A model generated the notes under the pieces. It was not told where the DNA came from, did no database searches, and saw nothing but the letters and a program-made list of their open reading frames with translations. From Clostridia bacterium (GTDB lineage: Bacteria > Bacillota > Clostridia > UMGS1883): 64,000 nt of DNA. A program made the position numbers and the translations under genes. This document shows positions 24,230 through 33,347 of the stretch, piece by piece (position 1 is the first letter of the stretch; every line of letters begins with the position of its first letter). The stretch covers positions 99,508-163,507 of the forward strand of contig JAFVPB010000002.1 of NCBI GenBank assembly GCA_017505525.1, written 5' to 3'.

Positions 24230-24812
24230 TGAAGTAATAATTGTTGAGGGAAAATACGATAAAATGCAGCTTGAACGCGTTTGTGATGCAACAATATTCA
24301 CAACTGAGGGTTTTCGTATTTTTAAAGACTCGCAGAAAAGAAAGTTTTTTACCGAGCTTTCAAAAAAGCGCGGAATTATCATTTTAACCGATTCCGACCG
24401 CGCAGGCAATATGATAAGGAACCATATAAAAGGCCTCTCTGGAATCGAAAACATTCATCACGCCTATATTCCCGAGATTTTCGGCAAAGAAAAAAGGAAA
24501 GCAACCCCATCAAAAGAGGGTAAGCTTGGCGTTGAGGGTATTGATGAAGAAAAGCTTTGCGAGGTGCTTTTAAAGTTTTCCGCAAAAAAAGAAGCAGGCG
24601 AAAAGCTAACGAAAATTGATTTATACGATGCTAAGCTCTACGGCGGCAGCAACAGCACCGCTGCGCGGCTTAAGCTTTCCGAAAGGCTGGGCATCCCGTC
24701 TTCCCTTTCTCCCTCAGCTTTTTTAGATGCACTTAACGCGCTTTTAACTAAAGAAGAATTTTATGAATTAACAGAGGAATTATTATGCACGAAGGACACA
24801 GACAACGATTAA
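24216..24812 (+). CDS. Toprim-domain protein, RNase M5-like (DUF4093)
   Basis: The roughly 198-residue product begins with a Toprim motif VIIVEGKYD and continues with ILTDSDRAG, the acidic metal-binding triad of Toprim nucleases. The block GKEKRKATPSKEGKLGVEGI is typical of the RNase M5/DUF4093 family. RNase M5 matures 5S rRNA in low-GC Gram-positives, and whether this protein does so is not shown. It overlaps hpf by 14 bases. The chosen ATG is at 24216, but a TTG at 24204 has better ribosome-site spacing. Its 3' end overlaps radC by 28 bases. Confidence 0.8.
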   Translation: MIHIDEVIIVEGKYDKMQLERVCDATIFTTEGFRIFKDSQKRKFFTELSKKRGIIILTDSDRAGNMIRNHIKGLSGIENIHHAYIPEIFGKEKRKATPSKEGKLGVEGIDEEKLCEVLLKFSAKKEAGEKLTKIDLYDAKLYGGSNSTAARLKLSERLGIPSSLSPSAFLDALNALLTKEEFYELTEELLCTKDTDND

Positions 24813-25459
24813 AGAAAAGATTTCTTCAGGAGGGGCTCGATTCCTTTGAAGACCACGAGGTTTTCGAGTTGCTTCTTTATTATGCAATTCCACAGGGAGA
24901 TACAAACCCGCTTGCACACAGGCTTTTAGATGAATTTCATTCTCCAAAAGCAGTGTTTGATGCAAAAATGGAGGATTTATTGAAAGTGCAGGGCGTGGGC
25001 GAGCATTCAGCCGTTCTGATTAAGCTTATCCCCCATCTTTCAAACTTTTTCACAGGTCTTTCCGCACGCGAGATGACAGTGCTCAACACATCTTTTGATG
25101 CGGGAAAGTATGTGTGTTCTAAAATTGGTTGCCTTAAAAACGAGGTGTTTGCAATTATATGCCTCGATGCTCAAAGACGGGTAATTAAATTTGAAAAAAT
25201 AGAAAACGGCACCGCCTCGCAGGCAAACGTCAGCCCAAGAAAGGTTGCAGAATGTGCGCTTAAGTATAATTCTTCGGGAGTTATCCTATGCCACAATCAT
25301 CCATCAGGCGGAAACGTTGCATCAGAGAGCGACAGAATTCTTACCAACAGACTGTGCTCGCTTCTTGAAGGAATGGAAATCCACGTGATTGACCATATAA
25401 TTGCTATTTCATCAGAAAAATATATAAGTATGAGTGATAGCGGAATTATGCCAAATTAA
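24785..25459 (+). CDS. radC: RadC family JAB-domain protein
   Basis: The 224-residue product has an N-terminal HhH-like region (VQGVGEHSAVLI, about residues 62-73) and a C-terminal JAB/MPN metal-binding domain. The zinc motif is LCHNHPSGG, then SESD and a conserved VIDHIIAI. Despite the name, a role in DNA repair is not established for the family. It overlaps the preceding Toprim gene, which indicates coupling. Confidence 0.92.
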   Translation: MHEGHRQRLKKRFLQEGLDSFEDHEVFELLLYYAIPQGDTNPLAHRLLDEFHSPKAVFDAKMEDLLKVQGVGEHSAVLIKLIPHLSNFFTGLSAREMTVLNTSFDAGKYVCSKIGCLKNEVFAIICLDAQRRVIKFEKIENGTASQANVSPRKVAECALKYNSSGVILCHNHPSGGNVASESDRILTNRLCSLLEGMEIHVIDHIIAISSEKYISMSDSGIMPN

Positions 25460-25479
25460 ATATTGAAAGGAAGATTAAA

Positions 25480-25917
25480 ATGAAAATTGAGGAATTACAA
25501 AAAGAAATGATTGCTGCTATGAAAGCAAAAGACAAAACAAGAAAGGATGTTATCTCTTCCTTAATTGCTGCCATTAAAAAATACGCTATAGATAACGGTG
25601 TAAGAAACGACATCACTGAAGAAATTTGCGACAGCGTTATTTTAAAGGAGCTTAAAACTGCAAAAGAGCAGCTTGATACCTGCCCTGCTGAGCGCGAGGA
25701 TTTAATTGCACAGTACACCACAAACTACGAATTAATCAAGGAATATGCACCCACACTTATGTCGGAAGACGAGGTTAAGGCTATTCTCACAGGAAAATTC
25801 GCCGATGTGATTGCAACCAAAAATAAGGGTATGATTATGAAAACAGTTATGGCAGAGCTTAAGGGAAAGGCAGATGGCAAGGTTATAAACGCCGTTGTTG
25901 CCGAGCTTTGCAAATAA
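25480..25917 (+). CDS. yqeY: GatB/YqeY domain protein
   Basis: The 145-residue product matches the YqeY family, which shares the helical C-terminal domain of the amidotransferase subunit GatB. Typical segments are LQKEMIAAMKAKDK, RKDVISSLIAAIKK, the EEI...LKELK helix and the C-terminal MGK-like region (KGMIMKTVMAELKGKADGK). The function is thought to relate to tRNA-dependent metabolism but is unproven. GAAAGGAAG precedes the ATG. Confidence 0.9.
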   Translation: MKIEELQKEMIAAMKAKDKTRKDVISSLIAAIKKYAIDNGVRNDITEEICDSVILKELKTAKEQLDTCPAEREDLIAQYTTNYELIKEYAPTLMSEDEVKAILTGKFADVIATKNKGMIMKTVMAELKGKADGKVINAVVAELCK

Positions 25918-25935
25918 TTAATAAAAGGTGATTTT

Positions 25936-26613
25936 GTGCACAACATAGAAAATCTGCTCACGCCAAGGCTTAAGATGGTGGCTTCACTTGTTCCCGAATC
26001 AGACTCGGTGTGCGATATAGGAACAGACCACGCATATGTTGCTTTATACCTTGTGAAAAAGGGAATTTCAAAAAGAGTTATTGCAGCCGATATAAAAAAA
26101 GGACCCCTTATGCAGGCAACCAAAAATATATGCGCTTATGGGGAAAGCTTGCGCGTGGAAACGCGCCTTTCAAACGGCTTTGAAAACATCAGCAAAGGCG
26201 AAGCAAACACCGCCGTTATTGCAGGAATGGGCGGAGAAACCATTTGCGAAATACTAAAAAACGATATTGGTATAGAAAATTTTGTACTTCAGCCTCAATC
26301 GGGGCACTGCGAGCTTCGTGCTTTTCTTTTGGAAAACGGCTATGTTATAAAAAATGAAAAAATCTCCCGCGAGGGAAGAAAAATGTATGTTGCGATGCTT
26401 GTTTCACGCGGAAAGATGGAAAGCCTCACTCTTCCCGAGCTTGAAATCGGCCCCATTCTTATAAAAGAAAGACCGCCACTTTTTAATGATTACGTGAAAT
26501 ACAGGCTGTATGAAATAAATTCCATATATGATAAAATAATTTCTTCCAATGCAAGCGAGCGTCTTGAAGAAATTACAACTATTAAAAACTTATACGAGGA
26601 TTTAATAAAATGA
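25936..26613 (+). CDS. trmK: tRNA (adenine-22-N1)-methyltransferase
   Basis: TrmK methylates A22 in the D-loop of certain tRNAs. The 225-residue class I methyltransferase has the SAM motif VCDIGTDHAYVALYL (about 28-42). NTAVIAGMGGETI and LQPQSGHCELRAFL follow in the order seen in the family. Translation begins at a GTG preceded by AAAGGTG. Its stop overlaps the nif3 ATG. The trmK-nif3 pair is widely conserved in Firmicutes. Confidence 0.93.
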   Translation: MHNIENLLTPRLKMVASLVPESDSVCDIGTDHAYVALYLVKKGISKRVIAADIKKGPLMQATKNICAYGESLRVETRLSNGFENISKGEANTAVIAGMGGETICEILKNDIGIENFVLQPQSGHCELRAFLLENGYVIKNEKISREGRKMYVAMLVSRGKMESLTLPELEIGPILIKERPPLFNDYVKYRLYEINSIYDKIISSNASERLEEITTIKNLYEDLIK

Positions 26614-27392
26614 TAAAGTTACGTGAAATAACAGCTTATCTTGAAGAGAAATTCCCTCTTTCCTATGCTGAAGAGTATGATAATGTTGGGCTTCTGGCAG
26701 GGAAAACGGATAAAGAGGTAAAAAACATTCTTATATGTTTGGATTGCACATACGAAACAATTCTTGAAGCAATAAATCTGAACTGCAATCTTATAATAAC
26801 CCATCATCCTATAATCTTTTCCCCCATAAAATCTGTGGCAGACAATTCATATATCGGCAAAATGATTATCACGGCTATTGAAAATGGTATTTCAATCTAC
26901 AGTGCCCACACAAATCTTGATAGTGCCCCCGGCGGACTTACAGATTACCTTGCTTCCCTTCTTTCACTTTCTGCCGTAGGTAATATGGAAAATAACATTG
27001 GCAGAATATTAAAAGCGCCCAAGGGCTACACTGCTAAAGACCTTATCTTAAAACTTAAAGAAGTGTTCAGCACAGAAAAGATTTATACCACAATTAAAAA
27101 CAATAAGGAAATTTCCACTATTGCTCTTTGCAACGGAAGCGGAGCAGATTTAATCGATGCCACTGAAAGTGCAAAGGCAGATGTTTATATTTCGGGCGAT
27201 TTAAAGCATCATAATATTCTTTATTTAAAGGAAAAGGATAATCTTGATTATATAGAAATCCGCCATTATGATGCGGAATATCCAATGACGAAGCTGATTT
27301 ATAGCACGCTTTTGGAGAAATTCGGGGATGCTGCAGGGCTTTATATTTCCGAAAGCTCGTCCCCTTTAATTGACGCAGATAAAATTTTATGA
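26610..27392 (+). CDS. Nif3-like dinuclear metal-centre protein
   Basis: The 260-residue product belongs to the NIF3/YqfO family of hexameric metal proteins, for which a GTP cyclohydrolase I type 2 annotation is common but not proven here. Metal-binding motifs are ITHHPIIFSP (about 64-73), YSAHTNLDSAPGG (about 96-108) and the C-terminal IRHYDAEYP. The long insertion domain of YqfO is absent, so this is the short form. It is coupled to trmK by ATGA overlap, and its last bases carry the rnpB promoter. Confidence 0.9.
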   Translation: MIKLREITAYLEEKFPLSYAEEYDNVGLLAGKTDKEVKNILICLDCTYETILEAINLNCNLIITHHPIIFSPIKSVADNSYIGKMIITAIENGISIYSAHTNLDSAPGGLTDYLASLLSLSAVGNMENNIGRILKAPKGYTAKDLILKLKEVFSTEKIYTTIKNNKEISTIALCNGSGADLIDATESAKADVYISGDLKHHNILYLKEKDNLDYIEIRHYDAEYPMTKLIYSTLLEKFGDAAGLYISESSSPLIDADKIL

Positions 27393-27398
27393 TATCAT
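27370..27398 (+). promoter_or_regulatory. rnpB promoter within the 3' end of nif3
   Basis: TTGACG at 27370-27375 and TATCAT at 27393-27398 are 17 bases apart. The predicted start near 27405 coincides with the first paired base of RNase P RNA. Confidence 0.75.
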
Positions 27399-27404
27399 TA
27401 TAAC

Positions 27405-27753
27405 GTGAGTAGTCCAAACGGTCGCGGCAGTGATTTTTCACTGATGAGGAAAGTCCGAGCTTCGCAGGACAGGATGCCGGAGAAATCCCGGTGGAGGCGA
27501 CTCTAAGGAAAGTGCAACAGAAATAAACCGCCGATTAATCGGCAAGGGTGGAAAGGCGGGGTAAGAGCCCACCGACGGTGCGGTAACGCACTGTGCCATG
27601 TAAACCCCATCCGAAGCAACGTCAGCTGAATTGGCTTGTCCGGCCTATAATTCGAAAGACGGCTTGAGACGTGCAGAGATGCACGCCCTAGATAGATGAC
27701 CGTTCCGGGGATTAAATCCCTACGACAGAACTCGGCTTACAAGATTACTCACA
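27405..27753 (+). ncRNA. rnpB: RNase P RNA, bacterial type A
   Basis: This is the catalytic RNA that matures the 5' ends of tRNAs. Conserved blocks are GAGGAAAGTCCGAGCT near the 5' end, GGAAAGTGCAACAGAAA, GTAAGAGCCCACCG, TGCCATGTAAACCCC, the universal GATAGATGA and ACAGAACTCGGCTTAC at the 3' end. GTGAGTA at the 5' end pairs with TTACTCAC at the 3' end, giving a length of about 349 nt. Confidence 0.97.
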
Positions 27754-27755
27754 CC

Positions 27756-27801
27756 AAAAAGAGGATGTTTAAAAACTTTTGTTTTTAAACATCCTCTTTT
27801 T
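27756..27801. terminator. Terminator of rnpB
   Basis: A perfect 21-bp stem (27756-27776 and 27781-27801) with a TTTT loop lies directly after RNase P RNA and before the convergent hypothetical gene. Its core GAGGATGTTTAAAAAC repeats the hairpin family seen at 16072-16118. Confidence 0.9.
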
Positions 27802-27811
27802 TCTTGTCTTC

Positions 27812-28192
27812 TTATCTCACAGAACTATCCTCTGTGTAATTATCTATTATCTTCTGATTATTGAGATGAAGTCCCTGCCCGATTAAATCATCCATAATCG
27901 TTTTTTTCATCTCATAAGATATTCTGTTTGATTTATTGATTATATTCCACTTTTCTCTCAAAGACTCCCATACTGACGGCTGATTTACATAAGTAAAGCT
28001 GAAAGCGGGCTTGTTTTTTCTATGCTCAATATACTCTATTGCATTTACCTCGCAAGGGTCATTTACAAGTTTTTTAAAAATTTCAGCTTCTTTCTTCGCA
28101 AAAGCTAACGCGTTATGAAACCCAAATGGTGTAAACACAGAAAGATTTTTTAATGCCATTATATAATTTTTAATTAGATTTCTTAAAAACAT
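27812..28192 (-). CDS. Hypothetical protein
   Basis: I do not recognise this 126-residue protein. It is mostly hydrophilic, with a weakly hydrophobic N-terminus and several tryptophan/aromatic patches (PSVWESLREKW). AAAGGAATG lies 6 bases before the ATG, which supports expression. It sits alone between the rnpB terminator and the ribosomal superoperon end. No signal peptide or metal motif is visible. Confidence 0.6.
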   Translation of the reverse strand: MFLRNLIKNYIMALKNLSVFTPFGFHNALAFAKKEAEIFKKLVNDPCEVNAIEYIEHRKNKPAFSFTYVNQPSVWESLREKWNIINKSNRISYEMKKTIMDDLIGQGLHLNNQKIIDNYTEDSSVR

Positions 28193-28287
28193 ATTATCAT
28201 TCCTTTATGATTTGTTATGTTCATTGTAACACGTCTTTATGAAAAAAACAAGGAATTTTGAATGAGTTGTTTCTAATAATAATTCGC

Positions 28288-28339
28288 ATTCATAAAAAAG
28301 GATCCCGCAACATTCGTTGCGGGATCCTTTTTTATGAAT
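28288..28339 (-). terminator. Terminator of the S10-spc-alpha superoperon
   Basis: A perfect 24-bp stem (28288-28311 and 28316-28339) with an ATTC loop ends at the rplQ stop codon. The stem contains the T-run and a GGATCCCGCAAC core. It is one of the longest perfect hairpins in the window. Confidence 0.92.
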
Positions 28340-28683
28340 TAGTCAACAAGCTTAATGATTGCCATAGGAGCATTATCTCCACGGCGAACGCCTGTCTTGA
28401 TAATCTGTGTGTAACCGCCGTTACGTTCTGCATACTTAGGAGCGATTTCATCAAAAACCTTCTTAACTACATCCTCTTTTGTGATGAAGCTGAGAGCCTG
28501 TCTCTTTGCATGAAGGTCGTTTCTCTTACCGAGAGTAATCATTTTCTCAGCAAGGGGACGAACTTCCTTTGCACGTGTTACAGTTGTTTCGATTTTACCG
28601 TTTTCCAAAAGAGCAGTAACCATACCGCGCAGCATTGCTATTCTCTGGTCAGTAGGACGACCGAGTTTTCTTGTTCCGGGCAT
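28339..28683 (-). CDS. rplQ: 50S ribosomal protein L17
   Basis: The 114-residue product has the L17 hallmarks [17 protein letters not shown] near the N-terminus and the C-terminal [19 protein letters not shown]17 lines the peptide exit area of the 50S subunit. It is the last gene of the alpha operon, 35 bases after rpoA. Confidence 0.98.
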   Translation of the reverse strand: MPGTRKLGRPTDQRIAMLRGMVTALLENGKIETTVTRAKEVRPLAEKMITLGKRNDLHAKRQALSFITKEDVVKKVFDEIAPKYAERNGGYTQIIKTGVRRGDNAPMAIIKLVD

Positions 28684-28718
28684 TGATATTCCTCCTTCAA
28701 TAATTATCCGTTAGGTAA

Positions 28719-29675
28719 TCAGTCCTCATCGGGAGCAAATGAAAACCCGAGTGATTTCAGTTTGTTGCAAACTTCATCGAGCGATTTGCGACCAAGATTT
28801 CTTACCTTCATCATTTCTTCTTCCCTGCGAAGAGTGAGGTCTTCAACTGTGTTGATACCTGCACGCTTCAGACAGTTGTAAGAACGAACAGAGAGGTCGA
28901 GTTCTTCGATAGTCATATCAAGAACTTTTTCCTTCTTAGTTTCAATCTTATCAACCATTGTCTCTACGTTCATTGCTTCATCTGTAAGCTGGATAAAGAG
29001 CATCATATGATCGTTTATGATCTTAGCTGAAAGGCTGATAGCTTCGTCAGCTGTTTTTGTGCCGTTTGTCCAAACTTCAAGAGTAAGCTTATCGTAGTCA
29101 GTGTTCTGTCCTACACGGGTGTTTTCCACGTAGTAGTTAACCTTTTCCACAGGTGTGTAAATAGAGTCTACAGGAATAAGTCCAATAAGGGGCTGTAAGA
29201 TTGCTTTATTCTTTTCAGCAGAAATATAGCCTCTGCCCTTATTGATTGTTATTTCCATATAAAGCTTTGCATCGTCGTTAAGAGTTGCAATATGAAGATC
29301 TCCGTTGATGATTTCAACGTCGCTGTCGGCTTTGATATCACGTGCACAAAGCTCTCCGGCACCTTCAGCTTCAATGTAAACAGTTTTGGGACTGTCGGAA
29401 TAAAGCTTAACGATAACCTGCTTTATGTTTAACACGATTTCGCTAACATCTTCTTTAACACCGGGAATTGTTGAAAATTCATGCTGAACATTATCAATCT
29501 TAATAGATGATATAGCTGCACCTTCCAAAGAAGAGAGCATCATTCTGCGAAGTGAATTTCCAAGGGTTGTACCATAGCCACGCTGAAGCGGAGCCACAGT
29601 GTATTTTCCGTAAGAACCGTCCTCGCTTAACTCAACACGTTCAACGCGAGGCTTTTCAAATCTTAAATCAGTCAT
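28719..29675 (-). CDS. rpoA: RNA polymerase alpha subunit
   Basis: Alpha dimerises to nucleate RNA polymerase assembly and its C-terminal domain contacts UP elements and activators. The 318-residue product has the N-terminal dimerisation domain ([21 protein letters not shown], about 28-48) and the C-terminal domain with [20 protein letters not shown] (about 254-273) and [11 protein letters not shown]. The length is normal for Firmicutes. Confidence 0.98.
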   Translation of the reverse strand: MTDLRFEKPRVERVELSEDGSYGKYTVAPLQRGYGTTLGNSLRRMMLSSLEGAAISSIKIDNVQHEFSTIPGVKEDVSEIVLNIKQVIVKLYSDSPKTVYIEAEGAGELCARDIKADSDVEIINGDLHIATLNDDAKLYMEITINKGRGYISAEKNKAILQPLIGLIPVDSIYTPVEKVNYYVENTRVGQNTDYDKLTLEVWTNGTKTADEAISLSAKIINDHMMLFIQLTDEAMNVETMVDKIETKKEKVLDMTIEELDLSVRSYNCLKRAGINTVEDLTLRREEEMMKVRNLGRKSLDEVCNKLKSLGFSFAPDED

Positions 29676-29729
29676 TATATAAACCCTCCCATTTTTTTAT
29701 TTTCGAATAAAATACCCGAGGGTAAGCTA

Positions 29730-30356
29730 TTACTTAGAGTACAACTCGACGATAAGTGTTTCGTTAACTTCGTAGTCGATATCTTCGCGCTTAGCGAGAT
29801 TCTGTACTTTAACAGAGTGTGCCTGAGCATCAAGTTCAAGCCATGAAGGAACGGTCTTTCCTTCTGTTGATTCAAGCACTGCCTTAATTTTGGGAAGATT
29901 TTTGCTCTTATCTGCAACAGCAATAACATCGCCTTCCGAAATGAGGTATGAAGGAATGTTAACTTTCTTACCGTTAACTGTGAAATGACCGTGTCTTACA
30001 AGCTGACGTGCTTCAGCGCGGCTTAATGCAAAACCTGCTCTGTAGCAAACGTTGTCAAGACGGCTCTCACAAATTGTGAGAAGGTTTTCACCGACAATAC
30101 CGCTTTTCTTTGATGCTAACTCGAAATAATGAGCAAACTGGCTTTCTAAAACTCCGTAGAAGCGCTTAACTTTCTGCTTTTCACGAAGCTGAAGACCATA
30201 TTCTGAAACCTTTTTTCTGCCCTGACCGTGCTGACCGGGAGCATATTCTCTCCTTGCAATCGCACATTTGTCAGAATAACATCTGTCGCCCTTTAAAAAG
30301 AGCTTCTGTCCTTCACGGCGGCAAAGTCTGCACACCGCATCTGTATATCTTGCCAT
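29730..30356 (-). CDS. rpsD: 30S ribosomal protein S4
   Basis: S4 nucleates 30S assembly. The 208-residue product has the long form of the N-terminus with a zinc-type start [18 protein letters not shown] and the S4 RNA-binding domain [21 protein letters not shown] at about 96-116. Its position between rpsK and rpoA is standard for the alpha operon of Firmicutes. Confidence 0.98.
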   Translation of the reverse strand: MARYTDAVCRLCRREGQKLFLKGDRCYSDKCAIARREYAPGQHGQGRKKVSEYGLQLREKQKVKRFYGVLESQFAHYFELASKKSGIVGENLLTICESRLDNVCYRAGFALSRAEARQLVRHGHFTVNGKKVNIPSYLISEGDVIAVADKSKNLPKIKAVLESTEGKTVPSWLELDAQAHSVKVQNLAKREDIDYEVNETLIVELYSK

Positions 30357-30374
30357 ATTATCTCTGCACCTCCA

Positions 30375-30770
30375 TCACACTCTTCTTCTTTTAGGCGGAC
30401 GGCAGCCATTATGAGGTATAGGAGTAACATCCTTAATCATACTAACTTCCAGTCCTGCTGCCTGAAGGGCACGGATAGCGGCTTCACGGCCGGCACCGGG
30501 TCCTTTAACGAAAACTTCAACAGTTTTCAGACCATGCTCCATAGCTGCCTTTGCAGCTGTTTCTGCTGCCATCTGAGCAGCGAAAGGAGTGCTCTTTTTA
30601 GATCCGCGGAAACCAAGTCCGCCGGCACTTGCCCAGGAAAGAGCATTACCGTTTACATCGGTCATGGTAACAATTGTGTTGTTAAATGTGCTGCGGATAT
30701 GCGCTGCACCACGTTCAATATTCTTGCGCTCTTTTTTCTTGTGCGCAACTCTTTTTACTGTTTTAGCCAT
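30375..30770 (-). CDS. rpsK: 30S ribosomal protein S11
   Basis: The 131-residue product has [19 protein letters not shown] and the C-terminal [16 protein letters not shown], both diagnostic of S11. It sits on the 30S platform near the E-site mRNA. Confidence 0.98.
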   Translation of the reverse strand: MAKTVKRVAHKKKERKNIERGAAHIRSTFNNTIVTMTDVNGNALSWASAGGLGFRGSKKSTPFAAQMAAETAAKAAMEHGLKTVEVFVKGPGAGREAAIRALQAAGLEVSMIKDVTPIPHNGCRPPKRRRV

Positions 30771-30782
30771 GCTCTCTCCTCC

Positions 30783-31151
30783 TTACTTCTTCTTATTAGC
30801 TATTGTACGCTTCGGACCCTTACGAGTTCTTGCGTTTGTCTTTGTTCTCTGTCCTCTTACAGGAAGTCCTCTTCTATGACGGATACCTCTGTAAGAACCG
30901 ATTTCTGTGAGACGCTTAATGTTAAGCGCTACTTCACGGCGAAGATCACCTTCAACCGTATAGTTCTGGTCTATTGCTTCTCTTAATTTTGCAATTTCAT
31001 CCTCTGTAAGGTCCTTAACTCTTGTATCAGGGTTAATACCTGTTGCTTCAAGGATTTTAACTGCACTGGTTCTGCCAATACCGTAAACATATGTGAGTCC
31101 GATTTCAACTCTCTTTTCACGGGGCAGGTCAACACCGGCTATTCTCGCCAT
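30783..31151 (-). CDS. rpsM: 30S ribosomal protein S13
   Basis: The 122-residue product begins [21 protein letters not shown] and carries the basic tail [19 protein letters not shown]13 bridges the 30S head to the 50S subunit. The 118 bases between it and rpmJ hold no recognised element. Confidence 0.98.
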   Translation of the reverse strand: MARIAGVDLPREKRVEIGLTYVYGIGRTSAVKILEATGINPDTRVKDLTEDEIAKLREAIDQNYTVEGDLRREVALNIKRLTEIGSYRGIRHRRGLPVRGQRTKTNARTRKGPKRTIANKKK

Positions 31152-31269
31152 CTGTTAATACACCTCCAAAAATTTAACTTATAAAACTTTTATTGGAATA
31201 GGGTAATTAATTGTGCGTTCTGGGCAATCAATGAATGATTTCAGCCGCGCCCGAAACGGACTTCATAAA

Positions 31270-31437
<168 letters not shown>

Positions 31438-31440
31438 TTA

Positions 31441-31659
31441 TTATTTTGCCCGCCATGTAATTCTTCCGCGGGTGAGGTCGTATGGAGAAAGTTCCACTGT
31501 AACCTTGTCTCCGGGGAGAATTCTTATAAAGTTCATCCTCAACTTGCCTGATATATGAGCAAGAATCTGATGTCCGTTGTCAAGTTCCACCTGAAACATT
31601 GCATTAGGCAGAGCCTCCAGCACTGTTCCTTCAAGTTCTAATACATCTTCTTTAGCCAA
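31441..31659 (-). CDS. infA: Translation initiation factor IF-1
   Basis: IF-1 occupies the A site of the 30S subunit during initiation. The 72-residue S1/OB-fold product starts [19 protein letters not shown] and ends [17 protein letters not shown]. It overlaps the preceding KOW gene by 8 bases. Confidence 0.98.
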   Translation of the reverse strand: MAKEDVLELEGTVLEALPNAMFQVELDNGHQILAHISGKLRMNFIRILPGDKVTVELSPYDLTRGRITWRAK

Positions 31660-31906
31660 GGCAACAACCTCCTTTTTTTAATACACTTCTAAGCTCTTTT
31701 AAGATGTGAGCATCATAAAGAGGATCATACTTTGATAAATCAACAGTTAACCCCAGCTTCTTTATGTGCTTAAGCTTTTTCTTTTTAAGATTAACAAGGC
31801 CTTTTGTTTTGCCATCTGCAAGATAGGCATAGCCATCTTTTTCATACAAGATAACGTAAGCTTTATCTTTATCGTGGCCGCAAATCGAAACTGCAATATA
31901 ATTCAT
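31652..31906 (-). CDS. KOW-domain RNA-binding protein (L14e-like)
   Basis: The 84-residue product starts with a KOW-like strand pattern ([27 protein letters not shown]) and a basic segment [12 protein letters not shown]. Such small proteins are conserved between map and infA in Clostridia and are presumed ribosome- or RNA-associated. The specific role is unknown. It starts 2 bases after the map stop. Confidence 0.85.
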   Translation of the reverse strand: MNYIAVSICGHDKDKAYVILYEKDGYAYLADGKTKGLVNLKKKKLKHIKKLGLTVDLSKYDPLYDAHILKELRSVLKKGGCCLG

Positions 31907-31908
31907 AA

Positions 31909-32658
31909 CTACATTGTAAGTATCATCGGGCCATTTTCTGTAATGGCAACCGTGTTTTCATAGTGAGCTGAAAGTTTTTTATCACGGGTTGTAACGGTCC
32001 AGCCGTCTTCCCTGCTAAAATCAACTTCCGCACAACCTTCGTTAATCATCGGCTCAATGGCAATTACCATTCCGTTTACAAGCCTCACACCTCTGCCTGC
32101 TCTTCCGAAGTTCGGAATATCAGGTGATTCGTGAAGATTTTTCCCAACGCCGTGGCCAACAAGCTCACGAACAACTCCGTAGCCGTTTTCCTCAGCATAT
32201 GCTTGTACGGCACAGCCGATATCTCCTACACGATTCCCGTGGACTGCCATCTGGGCACCCCTGAAAAAGCATTCTTTTGTAACATCTATAAGATTCTGAG
32301 CTTCTGATGAAATATTTCCCACGGGATAGGTTCTTGCAGCATCTGCATGATACCCCTTTAAATAAGCGCCTACATCCACACTAACTATGTCGCCTTCACG
32401 AAGCACCGTCTTTTTCGATGGTATTCCATGAACCACAACGCAGTTTGGCGATATACAACTCGCCGCGGGGAACCCGTTGTAATTTTTAAACGACGGCGTT
32501 GCCCCATGCGATGTTATAATTTTTTCAATCAGTGCATTAAGTTCTTCAGTGGTAACACCTTCACGAACTATCTCTTCCACTGAAAGGAGCGCTTCATTCA
32601 CAATTTTTCCCGCGTCCTTGATTTTTTCTATATCTGTTTTAGTCTTGATAATTATCAT
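31909..32658 (-). CDS. map: Type I methionine aminopeptidase
   Basis: MetAP removes the initiator methionine from nascent proteins. The 249-residue product has the metal ligands in VSVDVGAYLKGYHADAART (two Asp), GHGVG (His), IAIEPM (Glu) and the C-terminal ENTVAITENG (Glu). Its start overlaps the adk stop codon. Confidence 0.97.
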   Translation of the reverse strand: MIIIKTKTDIEKIKDAGKIVNEALLSVEEIVREGVTTEELNALIEKIITSHGATPSFKNYNGFPAASCISPNCVVVHGIPSKKTVLREGDIVSVDVGAYLKGYHADAARTYPVGNISSEAQNLIDVTKECFFRGAQMAVHGNRVGDIGCAVQAYAEENGYGVVRELVGHGVGKNLHESPDIPNFGRAGRGVRLVNGMVIAIEPMINEGCAEVDFSREDGWTVTTRDKKLSAHYENTVAITENGPMILTM

Positions 32659-33296
32659 TAGCCCTTAACTCCCAACGCTTGCACAACCGCTTCTGTTGTT
32701 TTTTCTATACCGTCGCAAGATTCTACATTGATAAGAAGATTTGCTTTTTTATAGAATTCTATAAGCGGTTCTGTTTCTTTGTGATAAACACTGAGACGTT
32801 CCTTTATTGTTTCGGGAACATCATCAGGGCGCTGAATTAACTCGCCGCCACATTTATCGCAAATGCCTTCTTTAAGAGAAGGGTTAAAATCTACATGGTA
32901 CGGAGCAGCACAAACCTTGCACTCTCTCCTTCCCCCAAGGCGCTTAATTATCACGTTGTCGCTAACTACAAGATTAATAACATAATCAAGCTTTATATCA
33001 TTTTCTTCCATTGCCGCTGCCTGAACAAGTGTGCGTGGAAATCCATCTAAGATATAACCGTCTTTGCAGTCATCATCTTTAACTCTTTCCGCCACCATAC
33101 CTATAACAAGCTCATCGGGAACAAGCTGTCCTTCGGCAATGTATTTTTCTGTAGCAATTCCAAGCTCGCTTTTTTCTCTGATAGCGGCCCGGATTATTGC
33201 TCCGGTTGATATATGCGGAACGGAAAACTTTTCGCTTAAAATTTCTGCCTGAGTTCCTTTTCCGCCACCCGGAGGTCCCATTATTGCTATTCTCAT
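32658..33296 (-). CDS. adk: Adenylate kinase, zinc-LID type
   Basis: Adk equilibrates ATP, ADP and AMP. The 212-residue product has the P-loop GPPGGGKGTQAE (residues 7-18), DGFPRT and a LID domain with four cysteines (CKVC and CDKC) that bind zinc, as in Gram-positive enzymes. The start at 33296 follows GAAGGGA. The upstream extension to 33335 is not homologous. Confidence 0.97.
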   Translation of the reverse strand: MRIAIMGPPGGGKGTQAEILSEKFSVPHISTGAIIRAAIREKSELGIATEKYIAEGQLVPDELVIGMVAERVKDDDCKDGYILDGFPRTLVQAAAMEENDIKLDYVINLVVSDNVIIKRLGGRRECKVCAAPYHVDFNPSLKEGICDKCGGELIQRPDDVPETIKERLSVYHKETEPLIEFYKKANLLINVESCDGIEKTTEAVVQALGVKG

Positions 33297-33347
33297 AATT
33301 TCCCTTCTTTCATAATTCAAACAACTTTTTATCAAAGAGTATTTGGA

